From: Liolophura sinensis
Taxonomy: Eukaryota; Mollusca; Polyplacophora; Chitonida; Chitonidae
Reading direction: 5' to 3'
Assembly: GCF_032854445.1 (NCBI RefSeq)
Contig: NC_088302.1
Span: forward strand, 57,638,237-57,702,236
Length of the DNA: 64,000 nucleotides
The notes beneath the pieces are model-generated. The model had not been told where the DNA came from, searched no databases, and saw only the letters and a program-made list of their open reading frames with translations. Shown here piece by piece: positions 1 through 13,300 of this stretch. Position 1 is the stretch's first letter. Each line of letters opens with the position of its first letter. A program made the translations under genes and the position numbers.

Positions 1-675
1 ATCTACAATGTACATCATGCTCATCAAATGACCTATACTTTATCTCATCATGTACAAACATGTGATCATTTACACATAAAACAGATCAGAGTTATAAAAT
101 ATATATGCCCACATCACATACTGTACATCGACATAATATTTTGGAGCACATATAACATTTTTCCCCAGCATCACTTTTACAGAAATAAAGACATGATATA
201 AAAATAAGAAAATAAAACTCTGTCACATTAAAGATGTTGTGGCAACACTTTCTAAAAATGTGATCGCTAAGACTGTGTTAAAATATCAAAATATTCGGTA
301 AAATGAACTTAGTATTTAATCTTTTTCCCATTGCATTTGTTTCAAACTACAATCATAGAAAATCTTAAAAAGACACTAAGATCAAAAAAACTATCAAGAT
401 GTACTATGTATGAAAATAGCCTTTAGCCTTGGAAGACACATGGATAAGTGAACTGTTCCTGATATGTCACACTATAAGATACACCCTGAAATCACTGTTG
501 TCCAACAGTCATAACAGTATTCTAATAACACAGCGGAAAAGTGACACGACATCCTTGCGTTCATTCTTCACAGGGATACAATCCAACATCAATTCTGTTC
601 ACTTGAGTTAAACAGGCCAGTCACTGGTATTACACAACAAATCGATACATGATATAATGATAACACTGTGCTCTC
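1..675. other. AT-rich flank, no gene seen
   Basis: No coding pattern or repeat recognised. An ATTAAA on the minus strand (320-315) could be a distant polyadenylation signal for DCTD, about 1 kb after its stop; weak evidence. Confidence 0.3.
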
Positions 676-1003
676 ATCAACTTCTTCACAGTACAGGATA
701 CAGCCTATCTTGCAGGATGACTTCCTCACAGTACAGGATACAGCCAATCCTGCAGGATGACTTTGTCACAGTACAGGATACAGCCAATCCTGCAGGCTGA
801 CTTCCTCACAATACAGGATACAGCCAATCCTGCAGGATGACTTCCTCACAATACAGGATACAGCCAATCCTGCAGGATGACTTCCTCACAATACAGGATA
901 CAGCCAATCATGAAGGTTGACTTAATTGCAGTACAGGATGCTGACAATCCTGCAGGATAACTTCCTCGCAGTAAAGGATACTGACGATCTTGCAGACAGG
1001 TGA
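676..1003. repeat. 40-bp tandem repeat downstream of DCTD
   Basis: About eight copies of a 40-bp unit (gacttcctcacagtacagga then tacagccaatcctgcaggat). The last two copies are diverged. It lies 350 bases beyond the DCTD stop codon, so it may be in the 3' UTR. Confidence 0.9.
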
Positions 1004-1352
1004 AACATCATACTGCAGCTAAAGGTTTCACCTCTATTCCAGAAATCCAAATAATCTGTAAAAGTGATATGCACATTCTTTGGATTCCATTTTTACAACA
1101 GGGATGGTTCCTTTTCACCCACAGATAAAAAGGTTTTGCCAACCAAAAATAAAGCAGTTTAAAGAACCAGGAACAAACTGCACAGCTCTCCAATTTGTGG
1201 CTTAGAATGCTAGGGAATGTCTTTCTGCTTACTGATACACAGTAACCACGTTCAGACGTATGATGGAAGGCTTAATAGCTCGTCATTTGATCCATGACTG
1301 ACTTGACACTTCAGCCAATCATATCACCAACACGGTTCTTGTACACATCACC

Positions 1353-4300
1353 TCAATGACTTTTAACGGTCGCTTCTATTTTACTGAAGTCAATCACAAT
1401 TTGCTTCTGCTTTGGACGATATTGTCTAAAAGGCAAGGAAAATCAAAATATTAGCTTTATGTTTTTGAGCATGATCATTTAACACACTTGTAAAACATTT
1501 CGGCCTGCAATGTCACTATAGTACACTGACACCACCCTGACATCATTTTAAAGCTGTTTTCTGCTTCTTAAAGTGCATTTCCTGAAGAAGAAAAAAACAC
1601 GTTTTGATGTCATAACGTATTTTATACGACAACGATATTTTTTTTTTCGATTTACAGGCAAGCCAACTTTCAAACATGCATAAATGGAATAAATATAAAA
1701 CTGAAAATCCACCAATAATCTCCATGCATTCTGACCATTAATATGTAAATATGTCTTTAACAGGAAAAAGTGCCATTTAAATCCACAGTATTTATTTTTA
1801 TCTTTACACCCATCTGCGACATTAAAAAAAAGATTTATTCTTCCTGTAAAACAATTAAAACTGGTGTAAGCCTTACCCTCAACCTTCAACTGCAACCTCA
1901 ACCTTCACCATTCAACCTTCAACTTCAACCTTCACCACCCATCACTCCACAAATTCAAATAAATTCAGCTAAACTATTTTCAGGAAAGCAAATCTTTTCG
2001 CTCATCGAGTTCTAGTGGGCAGGAAAAACTAAAACCTATTACCTGGACTTATACTGTTCAGACTTAATTTGGAATCGGCTTATGGCAATTTGTGATTTAT
2101 TTTTACCTGTATGTCACACCTGCAAAATCCATCATTTTCTTTGAGGCTTTAAACTCCACATGCTCCTTATACTTGTCAGAGAAATAGATGACCTCTTTGA
2201 TACCAGACTGAATTATAACCTTGGCACATTCGTTACAGGGGAAGAGCGCGACATAGATAGAACAGCCTTTCACATCAGCCGAGTTCTTGTTGAGGACAGC
2301 ATTCAACTCGGCATGACACACTGGAACACAAAGATAGCACATGTAATTCCTAATTATGTTCTATGAATTATGAAACTTTCACATTTAGTTGTTGGCAACT
2401 ATTTTAAAATAAATTCTTGTGCTTTATCATTACTTGTGAATTAAACATTATTACATTCTGAAGATTTCCTCTTGGATTCTATGATGCGAGGTGTGATAAT
2501 TATAACTAGGTTAATGGCTCAAGTAGACGCCCAGCTGTGGGCCTGACAAACCGCAGACAGATGGTCACACAGATGGTCACACAGATGGTCTGATGTCCTC
2601 TGAATCGATCAGGATCATTTTAAACATCATAAACAGAAGAAAAATATAATTTGGTGAGGAAACATCTGAAAATCTACTCAACTACGATTGAGTCACAATT
2701 GGCCTTTATACCTCACAGCAGTACATACCTTGTACATGGGACCTACAGGTGTACATACCATGTGGGGTATCTCTGTGTGTACAACACAGAGCACAGAACA
2801 TACCATGTGGGCCATCTCTGTGTGTACAACACAAATCAGAGGACATACCATGTGGGCCATCTCTGTGTGTACAACACAAACCACAGGACATACCATGTGG
2901 GCCATCTTCATGTGTACAAAACAAACCACAGGGCTTATCATGTGGGCCATCTTCATGCGTACAACACAGACAACAGGGCATACCATGTGGGCCATCTCTG
3001 TGTGTACAACAAAGAGCACAGAACATATCATGTGGGGCATCTCTTTACCCGTCTCGCCATCTACCTGTACAACACAGACCACAGGACACACCATGTCGGC
3101 CATCTTCGTGTGTACAACACAGACCACAGGGCATACCACGTGGGGCATCTCTGTGTGTACAACACAGACCACAGGACATCCATGTGGGGCGTCTCTGTGT
3201 GTACAACACAGACCACAGAACATACCATTTGTGGGGAATCTCTATGTGTACAACACAGACCACAGGGCATACCATGTGAGCCATCTCTCTGTGTGTACAA
3301 CACAGGACAACAGAAAATACCATGTGTGGCGTTTCTCTGTATACACCACAGACAACAGGAGAGGTCCATATGGCCCATCTCTGTGTGTACAACACAAACC
3401 ACACAACATACCATGTGGAGAATCTCTCTGCATACAACACAGAACACAGGGCATACCATGTGGGGCAACTCTCTGTGTAAAATACAAACCACAGCACATT
3501 CCATGTGGGCCATATCTCTGTGCACAACATAGACCACAGGACAAACCATATGGGCCATCTCCCTGTGTACAACACAGACCACAGGAAATACCATGTGGGC
3601 CATCTCCCTGTGTACAACACAGACCACAGGGCATATCATGTGGACCATCTCTCTGTGTACAACACAGACCACAGGACATACCATGTATGCCATCTTCATG
3701 TGTATCACACAGACCACAGGGCATACCATGTGGGGCATCTCTCTGTGTACAGACATACTATGTGGGGCGTCTCTGTGTGTACAACACAGACCACACGACA
3801 TACCATGTGGGCCATCTTCATGCGTACAACACAGACAACAGGGCATACCATGTGGGCCATCTCTGTGTGTACAACACAGACCACAGGACATACCATGTGG
3901 GCCATCTCTCTGTGTGTACAACACAGACCACAGGACATACCATTTGGGGAATCTCTCTACCCGTCTCGACATCTACCTGCACAACACAGACCACAGGACA
4001 TACCATGTCGGCCATCTTCGTGTGCACAACACAGACCACAGGGCATACCATTTGGGGCATCTCTGTGTGTACAACACAAACCACAGGACATACCATGTGG
4101 GGCGTCTCTAGGTGTAAAACACAGGCCACAGGACATACCATTTGTGGGGAATCTCTCTGTGTACAACACAGACCACAGGGCATACCATGTGGGCCATCTC
4201 TCTGTGTGTACAAAACAGACCACAGAACATACCATGTGTGGCGTGTCTCTGTATACACCACAGACAACAGGAGAGTCCATATGGGCCATCTCTCTGTGCA

Positions 4301-7300
4301 CAACACAAACCACAGGACATACCATGTGGGGCATCCTTATGTGTACACAAACCGCAAGACATATCATGTGGGCCATCTCTGTGTGTAAACACAAACCACA
4401 GGACATCTCATGTGGGCCATCTCTCTGTGTACAACACAAACCACAGGACATACCATGTGGGCCATCTCTCTGTGTACAACACAGACCACAGGACATACCA
4501 TGTGGGCCATCTCTCTGTGTACAACACAAACCACAGGACAGTCCACGTGGGCAATCCTTGTGTGTACAACACACACCACAGGACATCTCATGTGGACCAT
4601 CTCTCTGTGTACAACACAAACCACAGGACATACCATGTGGGCCATCTCTCTGTGTACAACACAAACCACATGACATCTCATGTGGGTCATCTCCGTGTGT
4701 ACAATACAAACCACAGGACATACCATGTGGGCCATCTCTGTGTAAAACACAGACCACAAGACATACCATGTGGGCCAACACTCTGTGTAAAACACAAACT
4801 ACAAGACATACCATGTGAGCCATCTCTCTCTGTACAACACAAACCACAGGACATACCATGTGGGGTGTCTCTGTGTGTACAACACAAACCACAGGACAAT
4901 AACATGTGGGCATCTTCATGCGTACACACAGAAAACAGGGCATACCATGTGGGGACATCTCTGTGTGGTACAACAAAGGGCACAGAACATACCATGTGGG
5001 GCGTCTCTCTACCCGTCTCGCCATCTACAACACTGGCCATAGGACATACCGTGTGGGCCACCTTCGTTTGTACAACACAGACCACAGGGCATACCCATGT
5101 GGGGCGTCTCTGTGTGTACAACACAGGCCACAGGACATACCATTTATGGGGAATCTCTGTGTGTACCACACAGACCACAGGGCATACCATGTGGGCCACC
5201 TCTCTGTGTGTACAACACAGACCACAGGACATACCATGTGGGCTATCTCTCTGTGTACAACACAAACCACAGGACATTACCATGTGGCCATCTCTCTGTG
5301 TACAACACAAACCACAAGACATACCATGTGGGCCATCATTTTCTGTACAATACAAAAAACAGGACATCTCATGTGGGCCATCTCTCTGTGTACAACACAG
5401 ACCACAGGGCATACCGTGTGTGGGGCGTCTCTGTGTGTACAACACAGACCACAGGACATAACGTGGGCCATCTTCAATGCGTTACAACACAAACAACAGG
5501 GCATACCCTGTGGGAACTCTCTATGTGTACAACAAAGAGCACAGAACATACCATGTGGGGAATCTCTCTACCCGTCTCGCCATCTACCTGTACAACACAG
5601 ACCACAGGACATACCATGTCGGCCATCTTCGTGTGCACAACACAGACCACAGGGCATACCATTTGGGGCATCTCTGTGTGTACAACACAGACCACAGGAC
5701 ATACCATGTTGGGCGTCTCTGTGTAAAACAGGCCACAGGACATACCATTTGTGGGGAATCTCTCTGTGTACAACACAGACCACAGGGCATACCATGTGGG
5801 CCATCTCTCTGTGTGTACAAAACAGACCACAGAACATACCATGTGTGGCGTGTCTCTGTATACACACAGACAACAGGAGAGTCCCATATGGGCCATCTCT
5901 CTGTGTACAACACAAACCACAGGACATACCATGTGGGCCATCTCTCTGTGTACAACACAAACCACAGGACAGTCCACGTGGGCCATCCTTGTGTGTACAA
6001 CACAAACACAGGACATACCATGTGGGCCATCTCTCTGTGTACAACACAAACCACGTGACATCTCATGTGGGTCATCTCCGTGTGTACAATACAAACCACA
6101 GGACATACCATGTGGGCCATCTCTCTGTGTAAAACACAGACCACAAGACATACCATGTGGGCCAACACTCTGTGTAAACACAAACTACAAGACATACCAT
6201 GTGAGCCATCTCTCTCTGTACAACACAGACCACAGGACATACCATGTGGGGTGTCTCTGTGTGTACAACACAAACCACAGGACATAACATGTGGGCCATC
6301 TTCATGCGTACAACACAGAAAACAGGGCATACCATGTGGGACATCTCTGTGTGTACAACAAAGGGCACAGAACATACCATGTGGGGCATCTCTCTACCCG
6401 TCTCGCCATCTACCTGTACAACACAGGCCATAGGACATACCGTGTGGGCCACCTTCGTCTGTACAACACAGACCACAGGGCATACCATGTGGGGCGTCTC
6501 TGTGTGTACAACACAGGCCACAGGACATACCATTTATGGGGAATCTCTCTGTGTACCACACAGACCACAGGGCATACCATGTGGGCCACCTCTCTGTGTG
6601 TACAACACAGACCACAGGACATACCATGTGGGCTATCTCTCTGTGTACAACACAAACCACAGGACATACCATGTGGGCCATCTCTCTGTGTACAACACAA
6701 ACCACAAGACATACCATGTGGGCCATCATTTTCTGTACAATACAAAACACAGGACATCTCATGTGGGCCATCTCTCTGTGTACAACACAGACCACAGGGC
6801 ATACCGTGTGGGGCGTCTCTGTGTGTACAACACAGACCACAGGACATAACATGTGGGCCATCTTCATGCGTACAACACAAACAACAGGGCATACCCTGTG
6901 GGACATCTCTATGTGTACAACAAAGAGCACAGAACATACCATGTGGGGAATCTCTCTACCCGTCTCGCCATCTACCTGTACAACACAGACCACAGGACAT
7001 ACCATGTCGGCCATCTTCGTGTGCACAACACAGACCACAGGGCATACCATTTGGGGCATCTCTGTGTGTACAACACAGACCACAGGACATACCATGTTGG
7101 GCGTCTCTGTGTAAAACAGGCCACAGGACATACCATTTGTGGGGAATCTCTCTGTGTACAACACAGACCACAGGGCATACCATGTGGGCCATCTCTCTGT
7201 GTGTACAAAACAGACCACAGAACATACCATGTGTGGTGTGTCTCTGTATACACCACAGACAACAGGAGAGTCCATATGGGCCATCTCTCTGTGTACAACA

Positions 7301-10300
7301 CAAACCACAGGACATACCATGTGGGGCATCTCTCTGTGTACACAAACCACAAGGCATATCATGTGGGCCATCTCTGTGTGTACAACACAAACCACAGGAC
7401 ATCTCATGTGGGCCATCTCTGTGTGAACAACACAAACCTCAGGACATACCATGTGGGCCATCTCTCTGTGTACAACAGAGGCTACAGGACATACCATGTG
7501 GGCCATCTCTCTGTGTACAACACAAACCACAGGACAGTCCACGTGGGCCATCTCTCTGTGTACAACACAAACCACAGGACATCTCATGTGGGCCATCTCT
7601 CTGTGTACAACACAAACCACAGGACATACCATGTGGGCCATCTCTCTCTGTAAAACACAGACCACAGGATATATCATGTGGGTCATCTCTCTGTGTAAAA
7701 CACAGACCACAAGACATACCATGTGGGCCAACACTCTGTGTAAAACACAAACTACAAGCATACCATGTGAGCCATCTCTCTCTGTACAACACAGACCACA
7801 GGACATACCATGTGGGCCATGTTCATGCGTACAACACAGAAAACAGGGCATACCATGTGGGACATCTCTGTGTGTACAACAAAGAGCACAGAACATACCA
7901 TGTGGGGCGTCTCTGTACCCGTCTCGCCATCTACCTGTACAATACAGGCCATAGGACATACCGTGTGGGCCATCTTCGTTTGTACAACACAGACCACAGG
8001 GCATACCACGTGGGACATCTCTGTGTGTACAACACAGACGACAGGACATACCATGTGGGGCGTCTCTGTTTGTACAACACAGACCACAGGACATACCATG
8101 TGTCGGGAATCTCTCTGTGTACCACACAGACAACAGGGCATACCATGTGGGCCATCTATCTGTGTACAACACAAACCACAGGACATCTCATGTGGACCAC
8201 CTCTCTGTTAACAACACAAACCACAGGACATACCATGTGCGCCATCTCTCTGTGTACAACACAAACCACAGGACATACCATGTGGGCCATCTCTGTGTGT
8301 ACAACACAAACCTCAGGACAGCTCATGTGGGCCATCTTTCTGTGTACAACACAAACCATACGACATACCATGTGGGCCATCTCTCTGTGTAAAACACAGA
8401 CCACAAGATATATCATGTGTATACACCACAGGACATACCATGTGGGCCATCTCTGTGTGTACAACACAAACCACAGGACATCTCATGTGGGCCATCTCTC
8501 TGTGTACAACACAAACCACAGGACATACCATGTGGCCATCTCTCTGTGTACAACACAGACCACAGGACATAGTCATCTCCATGTGTACAACACAGATCGC
8601 AGAACATAACATGTGAGCCATCTCTCTGTGTACAACACAAACCACAGGACATACCATGTGGGCCATCTCTCTGTGTACAACAAAGACCACAGGACAGTCC
8701 ATGTGAACCATCTTTGTGTCTACAACACAAACCACAGGACATACCATGTGGGGCATCTCCGTGTGTACAACACAGACCACAGGACATAACATGTGGGCCA
8801 TCTCTCTGTGTACAACACAGACCACAGGACATACCATGTGGGCCATCCCCCTGTGTACAACACAAACCACAGGGCATCTCACGTGGGCCATCTCTCTGTG
8901 TACAACACAGACCACAGGACATACCATGAGGGCCATCTCTCTGTGTGTACAACACAAACCACAGGACATACCATGTGGGCCATCTCTCTGTGTGTACAAC
9001 ACAGACCACAGGGCATCTCATGTGGGCCATCTCTCTGTGTACAATACAGGCCACAAGACATAACATGTGGGCCATCTCTCTGTGTACAACACAAACCACA
9101 GGACATACCATGTGGACCATCTCTCTGTGTGTACAACACAGACCACAGGACATACCATGTGTGGCGTCTCTCTGTATACACCACAGACAACAGGAGAGTC
9201 CATATGGCCCATCTCTGTGTGTACAACACAAACCACAGGACATACCATGTGGGGAATCTCTCTGTGTACAACACAGACCACAGGACATACCATGTGGGCC
9301 ATCTCTCTGTGTAAACAACACAAACCACAGGACATACCATGTGGGCCATCTCTCTGTGTGTACAACACAGACCACAGGGCATCTCATGTGGGCCATCTAT
9401 CTGTGTACAATACAGACCACAAGACATAACATGTGGGCCATCTCTCTGTGTACAACACAAACCACAGGACATCTCATGTGGGCCATCTCTCTGTGTAAAA
9501 CACAAACCACAGGACATACCATGTGGGCCATCTCTCTGTGTACAATACAAACCACAGGGCATCTCATGTGGGCCATCTCTCTGTGTACAACACAAACCAC
9601 AGGGCATCTTATGTGGGCCATCTCTCTGTGTACAACACAAACCACAGGACATACCATGTGGGCCATCTCTCTGTGTGTACAACAAAAACCACAGGGCATA
9701 TCATGTGGGCCATCTCTCTGTGTACAACACAAACCACAGGACATACCATGTGGGCCATCTCTCTGTGTACAACACAGACCACAGGGCATACCATGTGGGC
9801 CATCTCTCTGTGTACAACACAAACCCCAGGACATACCACGTGGGCCATCTCTCTGTGTACAACACAAACCACAGGACAAACCACGTGGGCCATCTCTCTG
9901 TGTATAACACAAACCACAGGACATATCATGTGGGCCATCTCTCTGTGTACAACAGGCCACAGGACATACCATGTGGGCCATCTATCTGTGTACAACACAA
10001 ACCACAGGACATCTCATGTGGGCCATCTCTGTGTGCACAACACAAACCACAGGACATCTCATGTGGGCCTTCTCTGTGTACAACACAAACCACAGGATAT
10101 ACTATGTGGGCCATTCTCTCTGTGTACAACACAGACCACAGGACATACCATGTGGGCCATCTCTCTGTGTACAATACAAACCACAGGGCATCTCATGTGG
10201 GCCATCTCTCTGTGTACAACACAGACCACAGGACATACCATGTGGGCCATCTCTCTGTGTGTACAACACAAACCACAGGACATACCATGTGGGCCATCTC

Positions 10301-13300
10301 TCTGTGTTTTTACATTTTTGTGAAGGGAGTTAAAGGCATTGAAATGTTTGAATTCTAAGGCGGGCTTCATGGACCATACTATAAGCGTTTAGGAACTCTA
10401 AGCGGAAGTTTTTCCAACTCCTATCACGACACTGAATATGTGAATAACTCTTTATACCCAGGATTTAAAGACCACTGAAATGATGTTCTCAAAACTTCGT
10501 TCCTTCTGGTTAATATCAGGAGAAAAAGGTCATGTGACATCAGAGTTCACAGATACTGTCAGTATGGCTTGTAATGCCCAACAAAGAATTCAAATAGTTG
10601 AATGTCTTTCAGCACTCAAAAAAACTAAAAAACCCATGAAAGTATTTTTATGCTCACTTTTCAGTTGTCTATCTGATGAACCTTACTTTATACTTTTTAG
10701 CTATCTTTTACTTTAAAGTTACATACGTGGCCAAAAAAAAAAAGCCACAGATAGAGGAAATATGGACCAGATCTGACTGAATACTCCCTTCAATTACTGA
10801 TGAGGGGCCTCCAAGGCTCGGTACAGAGCCATCTTGACTATGGCGTAGAGCTCCAATGAAATAAAATAACTAAATCAATTACTGATGCTCTCAGGGCACT
10901 ACATATTGAAAAGCCCAACAAGGCATTGTCAAATCCATGCATATGGCTTATAGCATATCAGACTTGCTAATTCAACTAATTCAACCAAGAAATACAGAGG
11001 TTTATCCTAAAATAAAGCCAAACGAAAAAGAAAAGGTCCACATTTTCACTCCAGGAAACACAGGCTCTGACAGCAACTGTTGCGAAGCGATGGCCTTTTC
11101 CCCTATAACAGCCATGAGGCAGAAGGGCAGGCTTCCAACTCATTTCAAATCTTGCCTACACGCCGCTGTGGGCGCGCAAGACCCAAATGCATGCTACATC
11201 TTGAAGTCGAGATAATATAAACCCGGATAAATTTAAATGGGCACTTCTACAAGCTACCAATCACTGTTTCCACACTATAAAATTCAAGCTTCATTATAGA
11301 TTAAGCCACACCATGACTATGGCTTCTGGAAAAGCACAGTGAGTAGGCCTAATGCATCAATTTAGCAATGCTTTACAGGGCAATACATAATGCCTTCAGG
11401 TCTTCCTGGCATGGCGTCACCTGCTCTGGGCTCTGCGGCTGACAGGATTGGCAGACAGTCCATCTTAAATGTTGTTTTTAAATGGAAGTGGTTGACATAA
11501 TATTTTCTTATAAGCAGGTTACAAATGCACAAAGCATAAATAACATGAATAATTTTTATCTAAGTTTGAGCTTTTCCAATCTACTGTACATGGGAAGGTC
11601 TGTCATCAATCTGCGGATGGGCCTGGTTTTCCTCCCGAGCTCTGCCTGCTTTTCTCCCACCATAATGCTGGCCACCACTGTACAACTGAAATATTCTCGA
11701 GTATGGCTTAAAACATCATATAAATACATACACTCAGAATTGGTAACAAGCCTACCACAGAGCTTGCCTGTTTGAGGCAACAAAGTCAGGAATTCAGCCA
11801 TTTATGTTATTTAATATGCACACACCGAATCAACGATGGAATATCCCCCTCATGCTATTGTGCTCTACATGTGAGCAAAGTCTGAGCTCAATACATGCAG
11901 TATTTTTTAAGATATCACCCGACACACTTTGTTTAACATTGATCCTTATACACCATACACATACACCATACTCAATACACCATACACCAGACACAATACA
12001 TACACCACACACCATACATATACACAATACACCACACACAATACCCCATACATCACACATAATACACCACACACCACACAAAATACACCATACACCACAC
12101 AGGATGCACATAGCCTGAAGTAATTCAGTAATTTACCGTATTTAATATACACACCCCCAATCAACGATGGAATACACCCCTCATGCTACTGTGATCTACA
12201 TGTGTGCAAACCTGGAGCGCAATACCTGCTGTACTTAAGATAACACTCCCAACATTTTGTTTAACATTGCTGTATTATTGGACACCAATGCTCAGGGTTT
12301 GATATAAGCTACACCCTTACTTTACAAAGGCGAGCTGAAAGGGGTGGACACTCAAGATGTCCTTAGGTCAGCTGTTATGGTTACCATAAAGACGCTTCTG
12401 ATCCAGTATGTCGCCCTCTCTCCCCCAGGGCATGACGTCATCGCTGCACCCAATAGGCATCCCATTGTACCCTATACCCACAATCTTGTTCTCACTGTTT
12501 ACAATGCATGCTCCAACCTGTAAGAAATAGAATCAGACAAGACAACCTAACTACTTCCACAGGGTTACAACAGGTGAAATAGTACAGGGCAAAATGTCTG
12601 AGATAAGAGTTCTCTCCTGAAATAAATAGACATGCAGACAAGGTATTACACAAGGGAGTTAAATAATGTTCATAATGGGAGGGTGGTGGGGGAGTGGTAA
12701 CAAAATTCACCTAGAGTTCTGTAGTGACAGAACTATCAAGTTTGACTTAAATTCAGTGCTGGATGCAGGGTTCCAAAGAGTCCTTCAGTTGACTTGTTTT
12801 TAAAGTAATCAATGACAAAGTAATCAATGACAAATTATTCAGAGCAAATAAGGTATGAAAATTGTATCGTATTACCAATACATGTAAATTCTGAAAGCAC
12901 AAAAACACTCAAATATGTCCCAATTGAGAACTAGAAACTGGAAATGCTAGGACATAAGCCAAGTGGTCAGACACCAACAGTGAAGCTGTGGTCTTAATAC
13001 ATGTATCCTAGCTGTGGTCTTAATACATGTATCCTAGCTGTGGTCTTAATACATGTATCCTAGTTGTGGTCTTAATACATGTATCCTAGCTGTGGTCTTA
13101 ATACATGTATCCTAGCTGTGGTCTTAATACATGTATCCTAGCTGTGGTCTTAATACATGTATCCTAGCTGTGGTCTTAATACATGTATCCTAGCTGTGGT
13201 CTTAATACATGTATCCTAGCTGTGGTCTTAATACATGTATCCTAGCTGTGGTCTTAATACATGTATCCTAGCTGTGGTCTTAATACATGTATCCTAGTTG

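Noticed and set aside
2651-10358. Very long open frames (up to 772 codons) across the 45-bp array on both strands
   Set aside because: The unit is 15 codons long, so any frame free of stops stays open; all frames on both strands are long, the peptides are simple repeats ([15 protein letters not shown] type), and the array lies inside a DCTD intron.
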